NCBI RefSeq assembly: GCF_001311075.1
Contig: NZ_BBAD01000013.1
Span: 1 to 56,905 of the forward strand
Direction of reading: 5' to 3'
DNA: 56,905 nucleotides
Source of the DNA: Secundilactobacillus similis DSM 23365 = JCM 2765
GTDB lineage: Bacteria; Bacillota; Bacilli; Lactobacillales; Lactobacillaceae
Positions 16,094 through 26,283 of the stretch are shown here, piece after piece. The notes beneath the pieces are model-generated. The model was not told the DNA's origin, did no database searches, and saw nothing but the letters and a program-made list of their open reading frames with translations. The position numbers and the translations under genes were made by a program. The stretch's first letter is position 1. Each line of letters begins with the position of its first letter.

Positions 16094-17043
16094 CTTGGCT
16101 TATAGGCGAATTGGAAAGTGATTGAGATTTTCATCATGCCCCGCAGCGGACTGTCGAGTGTTTTGGTCAGGTTAGTCATAAACAAATGCTTGTAGTAGAA
16201 CTTGTTCATGCCTAGATTGTTAGCGTCCTTAGTCGCATTGGACTTATAGACCATCTCCGTTCCATCAAATTGCCATTTCAGCAAGTCTCGGTATTGATCC
16301 TGGCAGTTCTTTTTCGGCAATCCGTACCCGCTCACATCGTTTTCCATGCCCGGCCATAGCCGCTTAGCGGCCTTTTGGTCGTACAGGTAGGCGTTGACCG
16401 TCAAAGTCTTACCCGTCCGTTGAACGTGGTCTACGACTGGATCGTCATTGTCGATTGGATAGGTTGTTGCCGTAGAGTCATTGGATTCCGACTCATCGCT
16501 GGCAAACAAAAACACCGTCAAACCAGTCAGCGAGTTCGTCGCATGTAGACTGGCATGAGGTGCCATAAATCGAGCGTAATTCTGTTGTCGCTGTTTGGCC
16601 ACACGTTTCAACGCCTGAGTATGGCGCTTCTTCATATAGCTGTCATAGGATTGTTGTGCCTTGGTGGCCTTATCCTTGGCTTGTCTCAACTTTTTGGAGG
16701 CACTCTTATAACTATCAGAGTTTTTGAGCGTATTCAATTTCGTTTGAGCTTTGTTCAGTTCATCCTGATACCCCTTAAGCTGTTTCTTTTGAGCATCAGT
16801 TGGCTTCAACGCATTCTTTCGCTTAGTTTTAACCTTGGTTTTCTTTTTCTTATCAGTCTTATAGTAGTAAATCAAAGAATCATTCAGTTCCTGAATATGA
16901 TTTTTATCAGTCGTTATCGTAGCCTGATAATTTTTAGCCTTTGAAATCATCTTCTGCTGACTAGTTGATAGACTGCTTTCAGCACTCTTCGAGTTCGTGA
17001 CGGCAGCCCTTTTCTTCTTCCACTCTTTCGTGTAAACAGTCAT
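16090..17043 (-). CDS. Tail protein, XkdP N-terminal-like, with long coiled coil
   Basis: 317 aa. Residues 1-165 are strongly charged Lys/Gln-rich coiled coil (KKKTKVKTKRKNALKPTDAQ); residues 180-317 form a beta-rich domain (GKTLTVNAYLYDQKAAKRLW) like the tail-tube initiator proteins next to LysM. Position between tape measure and baseplate plug supports that. Upstream is the exchangeable cassette 17061-17586. The coiled-coil part is unusually long for the family and may be an insertion. Confidence 0.72.
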   Translation of the reverse strand: MTVYTKEWKKKRAAVTNSKSAESSLSTSQQKMISKAKNYQATITTDKNHIQELNDSLIYYYKTDKKKKTKVKTKRKNALKPTDAQKKQLKGYQDELNKAQTKLNTLKNSDSYKSASKKLRQAKDKATKAQQSYDSYMKKRHTQALKRVAKQRQQNYARFMAPHASLHATNSLTGLTVFLFASDESESNDSTATTYPIDNDDPVVDHVQRTGKTLTVNAYLYDQKAAKRLWPGMENDVSGYGLPKKNCQDQYRDLLKWQFDGTEMVYKSNATKDANNLGMNKFYYKHLFMTNLTKTLDSPLRGMMKISITFQFAYKPR

Positions 17044-17060
17044 GTGGTCACCTCCTAGTA

Positions 17061-17123
17061 TAGTTTTTACTTCTCCTTCCCTAAGCGGGATAATAGAATT
17101 CGGGAAAGGAGGCGATAATCATG
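17061..17123 (+). repeat. Cassette A left end: promoter and ribosome site
   Basis: Nearly identical to 49068-49130. It holds TTTACT (17066-17071), a 17-bp spacer, GATAAT (17089-17094), a short leader, GGGAAAGGAGG and GATAATCATGAA including the start codon of the plus-strand gene. Downstream sequences are unrelated. Confidence 0.85.
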
Positions 17124-17354
17124 AAACAAATCCTTTTAAAACTTGCAGAGAATGAGAAAATCATCTCTGTGTCTTTAACTAATGGATCAGTTCTTACTTT
17201 GGACACTAGAAAACCGATAGTGGATCATGACGGGCTTATCACAGCCAGCGTAGTAGGCGAACATGCCGCAGGCGGTTTTCTACCAAATACAACTGCATAC
17301 TTTTTAGAAAAAGACATTGTTTTGGTTCAAACCGTTAACCAAAACGTTTTCTAG
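17121..17354 (+). CDS. Moron gene in cassette A, 77 aa
   Basis: Not recognised. It is a small beta-rich soluble protein (KIISVSLTNGSVLTLDTRKP, then VVGEHAAGGFLPNTTAYF). It is the only plus-strand gene inside the late region, has its own promoter, and is inserted between the tape measure and the XkdP-like gene. Placement against the late transcription points to expression in the lysogen. It converges on the 63-aa gene. Confidence 0.78.
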   Translation: MKQILLKLAENEKIISVSLTNGSVLTLDTRKPIVDHDGLITASVVGEHAAGGFLPNTTAYFLEKDIVLVQTVNQNVF

Positions 17355-17380
17355 TTTCTGTTTTAAAGATGGGCTTAGGC

Positions 17381-17572
17381 TCATCTTTTTTGATACATTC
17401 CGATAACTTCCAAATAGATGCTTGAATCTAATTTTTCCCGGCTTTCTTGAAGTGAAAATGTCTGATCAATTCGAGCTTCAATTTGTTCCCAATCATGCTT
17501 TGATACCGTACTTAGTAACTGCACGATTTCTTTCTCAACATCATCTACTTTTTGAATTTTATCTTGTGTCAT
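17381..17572 (-). CDS. Convergent partner gene in cassette A, 63 aa
   Basis: A helical, acidic protein starting MTQDKIQKVDDVEKEIVQ, with no membrane segment. Its start region (TTGTGTCATAGTGCTACCTCCT, plus strand 17564-17585) is shared with the 73-aa gene of cassette B, while the rest of the protein is unrelated. Transcribed with the late genes after the tape measure. Function unknown. Confidence 0.7.
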   Translation of the reverse strand: MTQDKIQKVDDVEKEIVQLLSTVSKHDWEQIEARIDQTFSLQESREKLDSSIYLEVIGMYQKR

Positions 17573-17583
17573 AGTGCTACCTC

Positions 17584-20500
17584 CTAGTAGGCCAGATTAT
17601 CTAGTTCACCGTTAAACAGCTTACCAAGTTCATCACGGATAGCATCCGCTACGCTCTTACCAGTAGCCTTAGCATCATCGCCACCAGTTACGTTGACTTT
17701 GATGTTAAAGGTGTTATGGATCGTTTTGTTGCCAGCGACCTTGGTTGAGTTAGCTGTGAGCATTTGACGGGTCTTGTCCGCAGAACGCACTGTAGCTGGT
17801 CGGTCAAATTGAACCAGTTCAGGTCCCTTTTCGCCAACCAGACTAAATCCACTAGCTGGCGTACGTCCACCAGTCGCCAACATTGATTCAATCTTGCGGG
17901 CACCAGCGACGTGTTGCGCGTTGTAACCGCCACGTTCCCATTGACTAGAGAACTGATTAGCCAGTGCCGCTACTGATCCAGTACCACTTAAAATTCGCTT
18001 CAATATGTTACTGTCAGAGCCGTCTCCGTGCAATGCGAAATCCAGTTGGACACCGGCGTTCTTCCAGTTTTGATTGTGCTTTCGAGCATAGTTGATCAGG
18101 TTAGTCTTACGACCACCTAGCCATTGGCCCAGCCTGAAGCGCCGCCACCCGGATTAATCGCACCCGGGTTCAAGCCAGATTCAAACTCCCAGTTACCAAG
18201 AACTGCCGCAATACCAGCATTAGTTGCTGACGGATAAGCCTTTTTGATAGCAGCAGCCAAAATCTTAGCCCGCGAAGCGACACTGCCAGAAATTCCAAGC
18301 GAACCAATATCGCCGACGTCATCACTAAGGTTCTTGGTAACCCATTTAACCTTGCTACCAAGTTCAGATTTGACCAGCTTGGTTAAAGCGTTATCCTTCT
18401 TTGAGTTGCTCTTTTGCTTAGGTGAGCCATTAGACGTGCCTTTCATCTTAGTGACATCGTACCAGCCACGGGTCGATGAACCGCCGTGGTCCCACAATGA
18501 ACCGTGAGCAACCCCGATATGGACGTGTGCACCACTACCAGCGCCATTTAATGGCCCCAAAGTAGCGATTGCCTGACCAGTTTTGATAATGTCGCCAACA
18601 GCAACCTTGATGTTCTTCATCGTACCAAATTCTTGGTAGATTTCTTGCCAGCCGTCATCACTCTTAACCGTGATAACGTCACCTAGTTGGCTAGCTCCCC
18701 AAACCGGTTTACCAACCGGGTAACCGTCCCGCCGTGAACTGCAAGGATTGCAGAACCCAGTGAGCTGGAGAAATCGACACCATCATGAGAGCCAAAACTA
18801 CGTGCTGCACCGAATCCGTTAGTCTCGCTCATACCAGGATCATGACGCCAGTTACCACCAGCAGCACTTCCACCACTCTTTGCATCATTCAGGACGCTCC
18901 AAACGGTCGAATACCACGGCTTGCCGACACCATCCGTAGCCTTGTTTGACGCCTTAGCGATGTCTTTCGACAGGTCGTTAGACGCCAGTTTACCCTTCAT
19001 GTTGCCGGTGAAGTCCTTAGCATAGGCTGATCAGGATGGCTGTTATTTTTACTGATTAAGTCAGCAAGTCCAGTCGTCCCCTTAGCGAAGTGTGGCAGTG
19101 CACCCATTGCCTGTAGACTTTGAGTGTCTTGACCATTGAGCACCTCGTCGCCGGGTTCCAGCGGCACCACAGTATCGTTGCCTTGTGGCATGAAAGCCCG
19201 GCCATTCGGCTTAACAATCGTCTCTTGGCGTGGACCGGACTTCGCATCGTTGACCACCGCCATCGTGTGACGGGTAATTGGCCCACCAGTACCAGTAGCA
19301 TAGTGAATTGCTGGTAGGACGTTGCCACCACCGCCGAACTTATTCAGCACGGTGTTAATGCCTGAAATACCACCATTCAGGGAACTAATTGCACCCGCCA
19401 TCGCAGAGTGCGCATAGCCCTTCAACTTACTCATGATCTTATAGAAATCGGCCGTCATGTCCTTAGCAACTGCGTTTATTCCTGAATGCATCTGCTTCAT
19501 TTGCGTGACGCCGTTCTTCTGTGTTTGATCAAGCTGTTTAGTGGCATTGTTTTTCAACGTAGTAAAGTTCTTAGTCGTGGTCTTCGACATCTGACTAGTG
19601 GCACTCTTCGCTGACTTAGCATTGGTTGACCATAGCTTAGATGACGTTTTGTTAAACGACTGGATCGATTGATTCGACTTCTTGGTCGTCTTGGCGTACG
19701 CCTTAGAAATGCTGTCGATACCCTTAGTTGATGGCTTCGTCAGTTTCGACGCCTTACCGAGACCGACACTCGCTACTGTCAGCGATCCGGTACCGCTAGC
19801 ATAACCTTTCAGGGTCTTACCAGCACCTAGGCCACCACCAAATAACTTACGAGTATCTTTCGCGTTGATGACGTGTTCACCAGCAAACAGTTTAGCGAAC
19901 GCTGGGCCATTGCCGAGCAAACGGAAACGGCCGGTACGCGGGTTATAAGCAACCTCGGTACCAGCTTCGTTAACCATCGCTGTCTGTGTTTTCTTGATTG
20001 GACCGCCAGAAGCCTTGCCAAAACCAGTTTGCACATTGATTTTTGGCTTGGCTTGTTTTGGCGCACCTTTACCACTGCCAATACTTTGCATAGTTTTGAC
20101 ATTCTTGCCAATACCGTTGCCACCGGACGACCCTCCGGCACTTAACCATCGCTTAATCGTCTGAATTGGATGTAGAGCAAGGTCACCAATGTTCTTAGCT
20201 AAATCTGTAATACCATCCCAAATTGATCCTAAAATATCAGACAAAACATTTTTAATCGTTCCAAAAATACCACTAAAAATTTGAACGGCGTCTTTCCATG
20301 CGTTCTTCCAGCGGCCATGAACCAAGTCAGATATCAACGAAAATGTGCCGCTAACTGTTTTTATCAAGCCACTAACAACGTGACCAACAGCTTTTATTGC
20401 AGTTTTAGCAACTGCACCAAACACCTTAAACGCAACGCCAGCTACTTTCATCGTTGGGACCAGTACTGACTTAAAGACCTTCATTGCGCCTTTGATTGCA

Positions 20501-22791
20501 TCACCGCCGCCCTTACCGGATAACGGTTTTACAACGTATTTGTTCCACGACTTAGAAACACCCTTGGTAGCGGAACCCCAAGCCTTGCTGATGGAGCGTG
20601 TAACCGACTGAAACGGTTTTAATAGTTTACTGAAAGTTCTTTGAACACTCTTAACTGCCGAACCAATAGATTTCTGAACCTTTTTCGGGAGCACTTTTTG
20701 GATTGTTGCACCAAATTTAGCCCCAAGTGTTTGACCGATAGCTGCACCAGCCATGCCACCAATCGGTCCAAACAATGACCCAATTGCGCCACCGGCTAAC
20801 ATCCCGGTTGCAGATCCAACCTTCTTACCAGCATTTTTTTGATTCATGCCAATCAAGTTAGTTCCGGCCATTGCTACGTCTAAAATCGGAACTCGAGAAG
20901 CGACTTTACCAGCAATTGATAAACCACCTTTGGCAATACTCCCCATACGTGAAATACCAGGTATTTTACCGATTAGTCCAGTTGCTTTCGAAGCACCACC
21001 CTTGGTAATAGTCTTGGCATCGCTCCATAACGTAGGCAATAGCGATTTGGCGCCTTGCTTGATAGCAGAAGTGCGCTTGCCAACTCGCGTATTTCCTAGC
21101 CAAGTTTTTATTGGTCCGGGAGCTTTGGCACTGACGTTCTTGCCACGGCCAGTTTCATTTAGCATCCAACTACCGGGAATGCGGGCCTTACTGCTAAACT
21201 TCGTGGTTCTACCGCTACTCTTCCCAAACTTTTCGGTCAATTTAAGACCGGTTAAAGATTTCTTGAGCACACCAACTGCACTCACCATTTTGCCGACAAT
21301 AATTAGTGCCGGTCCAAATGCTGCTGTAATCAATGCGCCGGTAGCGGCAAAGTTGCGAACTGGTTTAGGCAGTTTGTTGAACGACTGCATTAAGTCGGTT
21401 ACTTTTTCAAGAATTCGAGTAGCTGCTGGCAAGAACGTCTTAGACATTTCAATACCAGAATTTAGAGCAGTTTGCTTGAAACGCTGTAACTGCACTTGGA
21501 ACGTCTGCATGTTTTTACCCGACAGGTTAGCGATGTAGCCGCCACCCTTTTGGTTCTGGGCTTTTTTAACTTGTTCGTTCAAACTACCAAGTTGCTTAGC
21601 ATTCTGCGACAGGATCATTGCTGACGTTTGCCCAGTCGTGCCAAACATCGTGTGGAAAAAGTCGAACTTCTCTTTACGCGACTTCCCTTTCAACTTAGAG
21701 TTCAGCAAATCAAAAATAGACGACATGCTCTTGAGCTTACCGTTACTATCCCGTAAATCGTCTGGCGCTAACCCGATAGATTTAAGGGCGGGAATCCCAC
21801 TCTTAGGCCCCGGAGATGCCAATGAGTTCAAAACTTTACGTAGTCCAGTACCAGCAACGGAAGCTTCTTGCCCCGCGTTGCTCAATACCCCAATTGCACT
21901 CGCAGTTTGACCAAGTGATTGATCCGCACTGTGGGCTGTTGACCCTACGTAGGTCATTGCGTATCCCATACCTTGGAAGTCAGTCGCCGTTAAGTCGGCA
22001 GCGTAAGCCATCTGGTTAACTGCTAACTTGGTGTTCTTCGTCATTTGAGCCGTGTTATTTGACTTTAAGCCGAACGCTTCAATGGCAGCAGTCGAGTTAT
22101 GGACAACATCCGTATAGTCGTCACCGGAAGCAATAGCCCCTTGTAGGAACGTCTTTTGCGCCGCTAACGCTTGATTAGACGTATAACCACGCCGAATAAG
22201 TTCCTCATACCCACTAGAGATTTGCTTTTGAGCAACCCCATATTTTTGCGAGTATTTAGCGCCATCGTTTTGCATCTTATTGACGTTGCGTTGAGCTTCA
22301 GCAGATTTTTCACCACCGGTAGTTGCCAAATTGGTAATAATTTTATACTGATTTTGTAACTTAGAAGCCTGATTAGCAGAGTAAATAAATCCTGCGCCGA
22401 TCCCTAACGACAATGCCGAAGCCGATCGTCCCACACTCTGCATAGAGTTACCCAGTGATTGCATGTGGGTCGCTGACTTTTGAACGGCTTGTGTGTGCCG
22501 TTGGGTAGCAGCTTGCTGGCGTTCGGAAGCTTTAGTACTCCGTTCCACTTCGTCAGTCGTCTTCTTGACCTGATCAGTCGAATTTTCTTGCGCTTTAGTG
22601 GTCTTATCGACTTGAGTAGTGAGTTTGCCTTGCTGTGCCTCTAACTGCTTAATACGCTTGTTATAAGCGTCAATACTACCCAGCGCACTCTCCCACTTCT
22701 TAATCATCTTAGTGGTTTCTTGATTAGCAGTGGTTAGCCCTGATTTATCAATCTTCCAACCAATTTCAATAAACGATTTTCTAAGACTCAT
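17584..22791 (-). pseudogene. Tape measure protein with tail lysozyme and M23 domains, three frameshifts
   Basis: The restored protein is about 1736 aa. It has an N-terminal coiled coil and TP901/Mu-type tape measure core (LGNSMQSVGRSASALSLGIG), central hydrophobic segments, then an M23-type peptidase domain (SFGSHDGVDFSSSLGSAI, later GAHVHIGVAHG). A phage tail lysozyme-like domain (AVLGNWEFESGLNPGAINP) and a conserved end follow. Single-base deletions near 19030, 18715 and 18120 split it into four frames; with three bases added the span is 1737 codons. It sets tail length and degrades peptidoglycan at injection. As it stands, translation stops after 1264 residues, losing both hydrolase domains. 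Confidence 0.85.
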
Positions 22792-22805
22792 CGTTGGCCT
22801 CCTTT

Positions 22806-23030
22806 CTACTTATTGCTTCCGTCACCAAAGAGCATGAGTGCAATCTGATTAGCGAGCTTAATGGCCTGTTGTTGTTCGATTTGGTTTACCATTTCGTTAG
22901 CTACTGCCAGTTCGTCTGTTGTCATACACTTAGCCTGATCAACAGAAGCAATGTTGTAGATGCTTGGCCGATAATACGGGAGTAACTTCTGCGCCTTATC
23001 CGTTACCCCCGCGCTTTTAACGTGATTATC
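22806..23030 (-). CDS. Tail assembly chaperone, frameshift-encoded C-terminal part
   Basis: A 74-codon frame (DNHVKSAGVTDKAQKLL to LFGDGSNK) directly after the 194-aa chaperone, in its +1 (= -2) frame and with no start codon or ribosome site of its own near its beginning. Such G/GT-type pairs lie before the tape measure in most long-tailed phages, and the second part is made only by programmed frameshifting. The shift window is 18 nt (GGC AAA ATG TTT CGA TAA) with AAA_A and TTT_C as +1 slip candidates. Confidence 0.7.
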   Translation of the reverse strand, partial: DNHVKSAGVTDKAQKLLPYYRPSIYNIASVDQAKCMTTDELAVANEMVNQIEQQQAIKLANQIALMLFGDGSNK

Positions 23031-23610
23031 GAAACATTTTGCCTACAAAGTCGCTTGCGGCAGTCATGACCTCTTGATATTCAGAGTTGTTGACGATCGT
23101 ACCGATGAACAAATCGGCTTCTTGCATGACCTCTGTATAGCCTTCATGGTGATCCCAGTAAGAGAAATTAACTTCTTCGTTGGTGATAACGTGCTTCATT
23201 AAGCCTTTGTAGTATTCAGCTGTCATCAATGAGCCATCGTCAGCTGTTGCCTCTGCTTGTAGCTTGATGATTCGTTGGAATCCGGGGAACTTGAAGTTGT
23301 AAGTGACTTCAGTATCATCAAAATCCCTAACCGCAATCGATTCTGAACGATCTTTAGTAGCGACTTTCTTGTCGAAGTAGTTCCAGTCGTAGTCGCCTTC
23401 TAAGATATGTTGCATGATGGCCTCGTTAAGCAATGTGGTATCTTGAACTCCGTTGCGCATAGACGCATCCATCACGTTTTTTTGGACGTAGAACGTGCCT
23501 GGATACGTGAAAAGGTATTCGGTGCCTCGTTTACTGGTGAATGTTTCTTGCTTCATATTCTTGTTATATTTTTTAGGTTCGGTTGTAGTTGCGGCTTTTT
23601 CTTCAGTCAT
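23026..23610 (-). CDS. Tail assembly chaperone (XkdN-like)
   Basis: 194 aa, basic N terminus (KKYNKNMKQETFTSKRGTEY) then an alpha/beta domain. Length and position (between tube and tape measure) fit the gpG-like chaperones of contractile tails that coat the tape measure before tube assembly. It ends ...KMFR at TAA, but translation can probably shift into 22806-23030. Confidence 0.75.
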   Translation of the reverse strand: MTEEKAATTTEPKKYNKNMKQETFTSKRGTEYLFTYPGTFYVQKNVMDASMRNGVQDTTLLNEAIMQHILEGDYDWNYFDKKVATKDRSESIAVRDFDDTEVTYNFKFPGFQRIIKLQAEATADDGSLMTAEYYKGLMKHVITNEEVNFSYWDHHEGYTEVMQEADLFIGTIVNNSEYQEVMTAASDFVGKMFR

Positions 23611-23686
23611 GGTTAATAGCTCCTTTTTTAGTTGGTTAATGATCCAGAGCGGAGTCGAACCACCCTGAACCGCCTAAATTTGGGCA

Positions 23687-23711
23687 TAAAAAAAGACTGC
23701 ACCGGCAGTCA
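23687..23711 (-). terminator. Intra-operon terminator between tube and chaperone genes
   Basis: GACTGC pairs with GCAGTC, followed by TTTTTTTATGCCC on the minus strand. The same T7-ATGCCC tail follows the hairpin at 30018-30044. It would reduce expression of chaperone, tape measure and baseplate genes relative to the tube protein. Confidence 0.75.
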
Positions 23712-23723
23712 GCTCAAATTTAT

Positions 23724-24206
23724 TTAGGCATTGGCGTCACCATCGTACTTGTAGTCGAACGCTTCAACTGTCCATTGACGGGTTGGCACATCCTTACCAA
23801 ATGGTGCATCTGGTGACTTTTGAATCATACAGTGGTCGGCGTTAGTGACCTCATCACCATATGCTACCCGGAAGCCAAACACTTCATCCGTGTTGTAAAG
23901 TTCGCTCAACAAGTTGTTAGTTGGTGAGCCTTGTTGCACGGTGGTTTGGAATGACCCCAGTGAGTCATAGGTAACCGCTGCTGCCGGCGACGCTTGTGGG
24001 TCACTCATGGTCGTAATTTTGTTGTTGGTCTTTTGTGGTGTGACCATATCGCCATCTTGGAAGTTCCGCAGAACAACCGTTGAACCGTCGGCACGGGTGA
24101 TCGTAATCGATACATCCTTTGCCTTATACAGGTTCATTGTCCGGCCTTCACCAATATCAATTGAGTTGCGACCGGTAAAATTGTCGACACTTGAATCTAC
24201 AGCCAT
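23724..24206 (-). CDS. Tail tube protein (DUF3277-like)
   Basis: 160 aa and beta-rich, with DVSITITRADGSTVVLRNFQDGDMV, QASPAAAVTYDSLG and a C-terminal RQWTVEAFDYKYDG. This matches the inner tube proteins that follow the sheath gene in contractile-tail phages. A strong terminator follows, as expected for a very abundant virion protein. Confidence 0.8.
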   Translation of the reverse strand: MAVDSSVDNFTGRNSIDIGEGRTMNLYKAKDVSITITRADGSTVVLRNFQDGDMVTPQKTNNKITTMSDPQASPAAAVTYDSLGSFQTTVQQGSPTNNLLSELYNTDEVFGFRVAYGDEVTNADHCMIQKSPDAPFGKDVPTRQWTVEAFDYKYDGDANA

Positions 24207-24225
24207 GTGGCTTCATCTCCTCTCA

Positions 24226-25389
24226 TTAAATCCATTCCTGCATGTTGCCATGCACATACATCGTATTGATTGCGCTGCCTGGCGTGTAGCCAAACGTGGT
24301 GTTGTTGAGCACCCGTTGTGCGATGTCAACTCGACCAATGGTTCCGATGCTTGGCACGTTGTAGGTCATCATTGGCTTACCCGTGTCAGGGTCAGTGGCA
24401 ATGATGCCATCGTTGTAGCATGCGTTAAGTGAGCTTTCGAGGGACGCTTCAATCATGCCTAAACCAATCGAGTCGTATGGCGTCTTACCAGCGGTGTTCA
24501 AGGTGTTTTGCAGGTTAGTTTCAACCGTCGCCTTGACCTGATCCAGACCGTGAATCACGTCGATGTACATGCCTGCCAGGTTCTTGTCATCGCTTTGGTT
24601 ATTGTTGTTTCCCTTGTGGATGTACAAAATGAATCCTTGCTTTTCCAATGCAATAGCGTCAGATACCGGCATGGGTTCTGGCGTGATGTTGGCTAAATCG
24701 CTCACGAACTTCCATGAAACTTTACCAATGGTTGGTTGAGCCCCAGCAGCAGCCAATGCAGCGGCGTACTGCTCGCTGTTGGAGTGGTAGAACTCGAATG
24801 TCCGTTGGTAGCTAGTGAAGTCGGTGATGTCGGCCTTGTTGGTGTCATCGAACTGCAAGAAGCAGATATGGAACCCTTTAGCGTCATAGCCCCCATGCTC
24901 GATCAAGTCAGCCAACGCAAGGGCTTCCGTCTTGTCGTAGTCGGCAAGCAAAGCGAACTCCCAGTTGCTGTAGAAGCAATCGAAGGCAGCCTTCGCAATC
25001 CCACTCGTTGGAATGTCATCGCCTGGTTCGTTGATGACTACTGGGTCAGCGGTTACCGTTGCACCGTTTTCAGTCGGACTAGCTTCCAGTCCGGTTGGCG
25101 CTGGTGCTTGGTTAGTAGCTGGTGCAGCACTATCGCCAATGTAGGTGATGACTGCAATGAGTTGTGGGGCCGGATTTTGAGCAAAGATAGTTTCAGCCAT
25201 CTTGTAGACCGAAGTCGTGCTGTCAAAGTCCGCTTCCACTGCGTCTAAGTACAGGTATTCCTTGTAGGACTGCGTTTGCACGTTGAGTCCCTTAACAAAA
25301 ATGGCCGGGTTCTTCAGCCCGACCGTTGTTTGTGGATGTGTCACGTCAATTGAGACGAACACGTCCGTATTCTTAGGAATTACTGGCAT
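24226..25389 (-). CDS. Tail sheath protein (DUF3383-like)
   Basis: 387 aa with the sheath pattern: an N-terminal insertion domain, the AKAAFDCFYSNWEFALLADY segment and a C-terminal conserved domain ending RVDIAQRVLNNTTFGYTPG. Contracts at infection around the tube. A roughly 40-residue Ala/Pro/Thr-rich insertion (APAPTGLEASPTENGATVTA, residues about 95-135) is shared in part with the 97-aa protein at 26284-26577. This gene is the main evidence that the phage is a myovirus. Confidence 0.82.
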   Translation of the reverse strand: MPVIPKNTDVFVSIDVTHPQTTVGLKNPAIFVKGLNVQTQSYKEYLYLDAVEADFDSTTSVYKMAETIFAQNPAPQLIAVITYIGDSAAPATNQAPAPTGLEASPTENGATVTADPVVINEPGDDIPTSGIAKAAFDCFYSNWEFALLADYDKTEALALADLIEHGGYDAKGFHICFLQFDDTNKADITDFTSYQRTFEFYHSNSEQYAAALAAAGAQPTIGKVSWKFVSDLANITPEPMPVSDAIALEKQGFILYIHKGNNNNQSDDKNLAGMYIDVIHGLDQVKATVETNLQNTLNTAGKTPYDSIGLGMIEASLESSLNACYNDGIIATDPDTGKPMMTYNVPSIGTIGRVDIAQRVLNNTTFGYTPGSAINTMYVHGNMQEWI

Positions 25390-25402
25390 CAGTTAATCCC
25401 TC

Positions 25403-25900
25403 CTATTCTTTGTTGTAGTTGTTTTTATCCGATAAATTAGCGCCATTAAGATTGACGTCATCTATCGTTTGGATATCATCCTGAAATGAATCGCAGATGC
25501 GCAGTCGGACGATAAACCCCGACCGCCGCTCAACTTGAATCGAAATAACGTTATCAGTGTTTTGTACGTCCTCAGTCTCAATCACGTAGAAACCATTCTG
25601 TTCAGCCAGTAACCCGACCGATTGGATTCCAAACATTTTTGATAGTTGACTGGCCAGATTGGTCGCTTCATAGATGTTTTGCGAGTGTGCGTCGAACTGA
25701 ATCGTCATTTCGAATTGCTCAAAGTTGATGTTGTCGGTAAAAGGCAGCTCGATGTGTGGATCAACGATATCAAACGTAAAAAACGGATATGACTGCTGTG
25801 GACCCATTGAGTTGGCCTCGTAACATTCGATACCCGTTTCCTGTTTGATTTCGTCAGTTATAAGCGCCATGAGCGCCTCGTAATCATACGGCTTGTCCAT
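25403..25900 (-). CDS. Neck / tail terminator protein, 165 aa
   Basis: The N-terminal ALMALITDEIKQETGI and the middle FEMTIQFDAHSQNIYEATN fit the tail terminator or neck (gp12-like/LIC12616) family that completes the tail tube. It lies directly upstream of the sheath gene in transcription order and overlaps the preceding gene by 17 nt. The assignment is by position and segment pattern. Confidence 0.68.
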   Translation of the reverse strand: MDKPYDYEALMALITDEIKQETGIECYEANSMGPQQSYPFFTFDIVDPHIELPFTDNINFEQFEMTIQFDAHSQNIYEATNLASQLSKMFGIQSVGLLAEQNGFYVIETEDVQNTDNVISIQVERRSGFIVRLRICDSFQDDIQTIDDVNLNGANLSDKNNYNKE

Positions 25901-26270
25901 TTGATGTCACTGCCTCCAATCCGTAGATTGTGATGTCCGATACTGAGGTGTATGGGTTGGACCCTTTCACCCGGAAGGTACGGTTCAGGTTAACGTCTTT
26001 GACGATAGTATTGATAGCGATGTTGGGTCGCTGTGAGTACCACACCATGTCATACGTCTCGACTGTACCGCCTTCTTGCACACTGCCATTCATTCCGAAT
26101 GTCATATTGGAGTTAGGAGGGAGTAATGGCTCGTTGATTTGGAGCGTTTCGCCCTCATCAGGCACCCACACCCCAGCGACGTATTGGCCGCCGTCGTTGC
26201 CGCTCTTTAACTGAATTTCGAGTGGAGTCGACCATTCGTCCAACATATCGCTAAAATCAAATTCATCCAT
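25884..26270 (-). CDS. Head-tail connector region protein, 128 aa
   Basis: An acidic N terminus (MDEFDFSDMLDEWSTP) and a beta-rich body (VETYDMVWYSQRPNIAINT). Not recognised by motif; it occupies the place of a head-completion protein between the gp10-like protein and tail terminator. Confidence 0.62.
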   Translation of the reverse strand: MDEFDFSDMLDEWSTPLEIQLKSGNDGGQYVAGVWVPDEGETLQINEPLLPPNSNMTFGMNGSVQEGGTVETYDMVWYSQRPNIAINTIVKDVNLNRTFRVKGSNPYTSVSDITIYGLEAVTSNGQAV

Positions 26271-26283
26271 TACTCATGCCTCC

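Noticed and set aside
20846-21538. 230-aa plus-strand frame inside the tape measure gene
   Set aside because: Antisense shadow of the long minus-strand coding frame; no start signals and no protein-like pattern.
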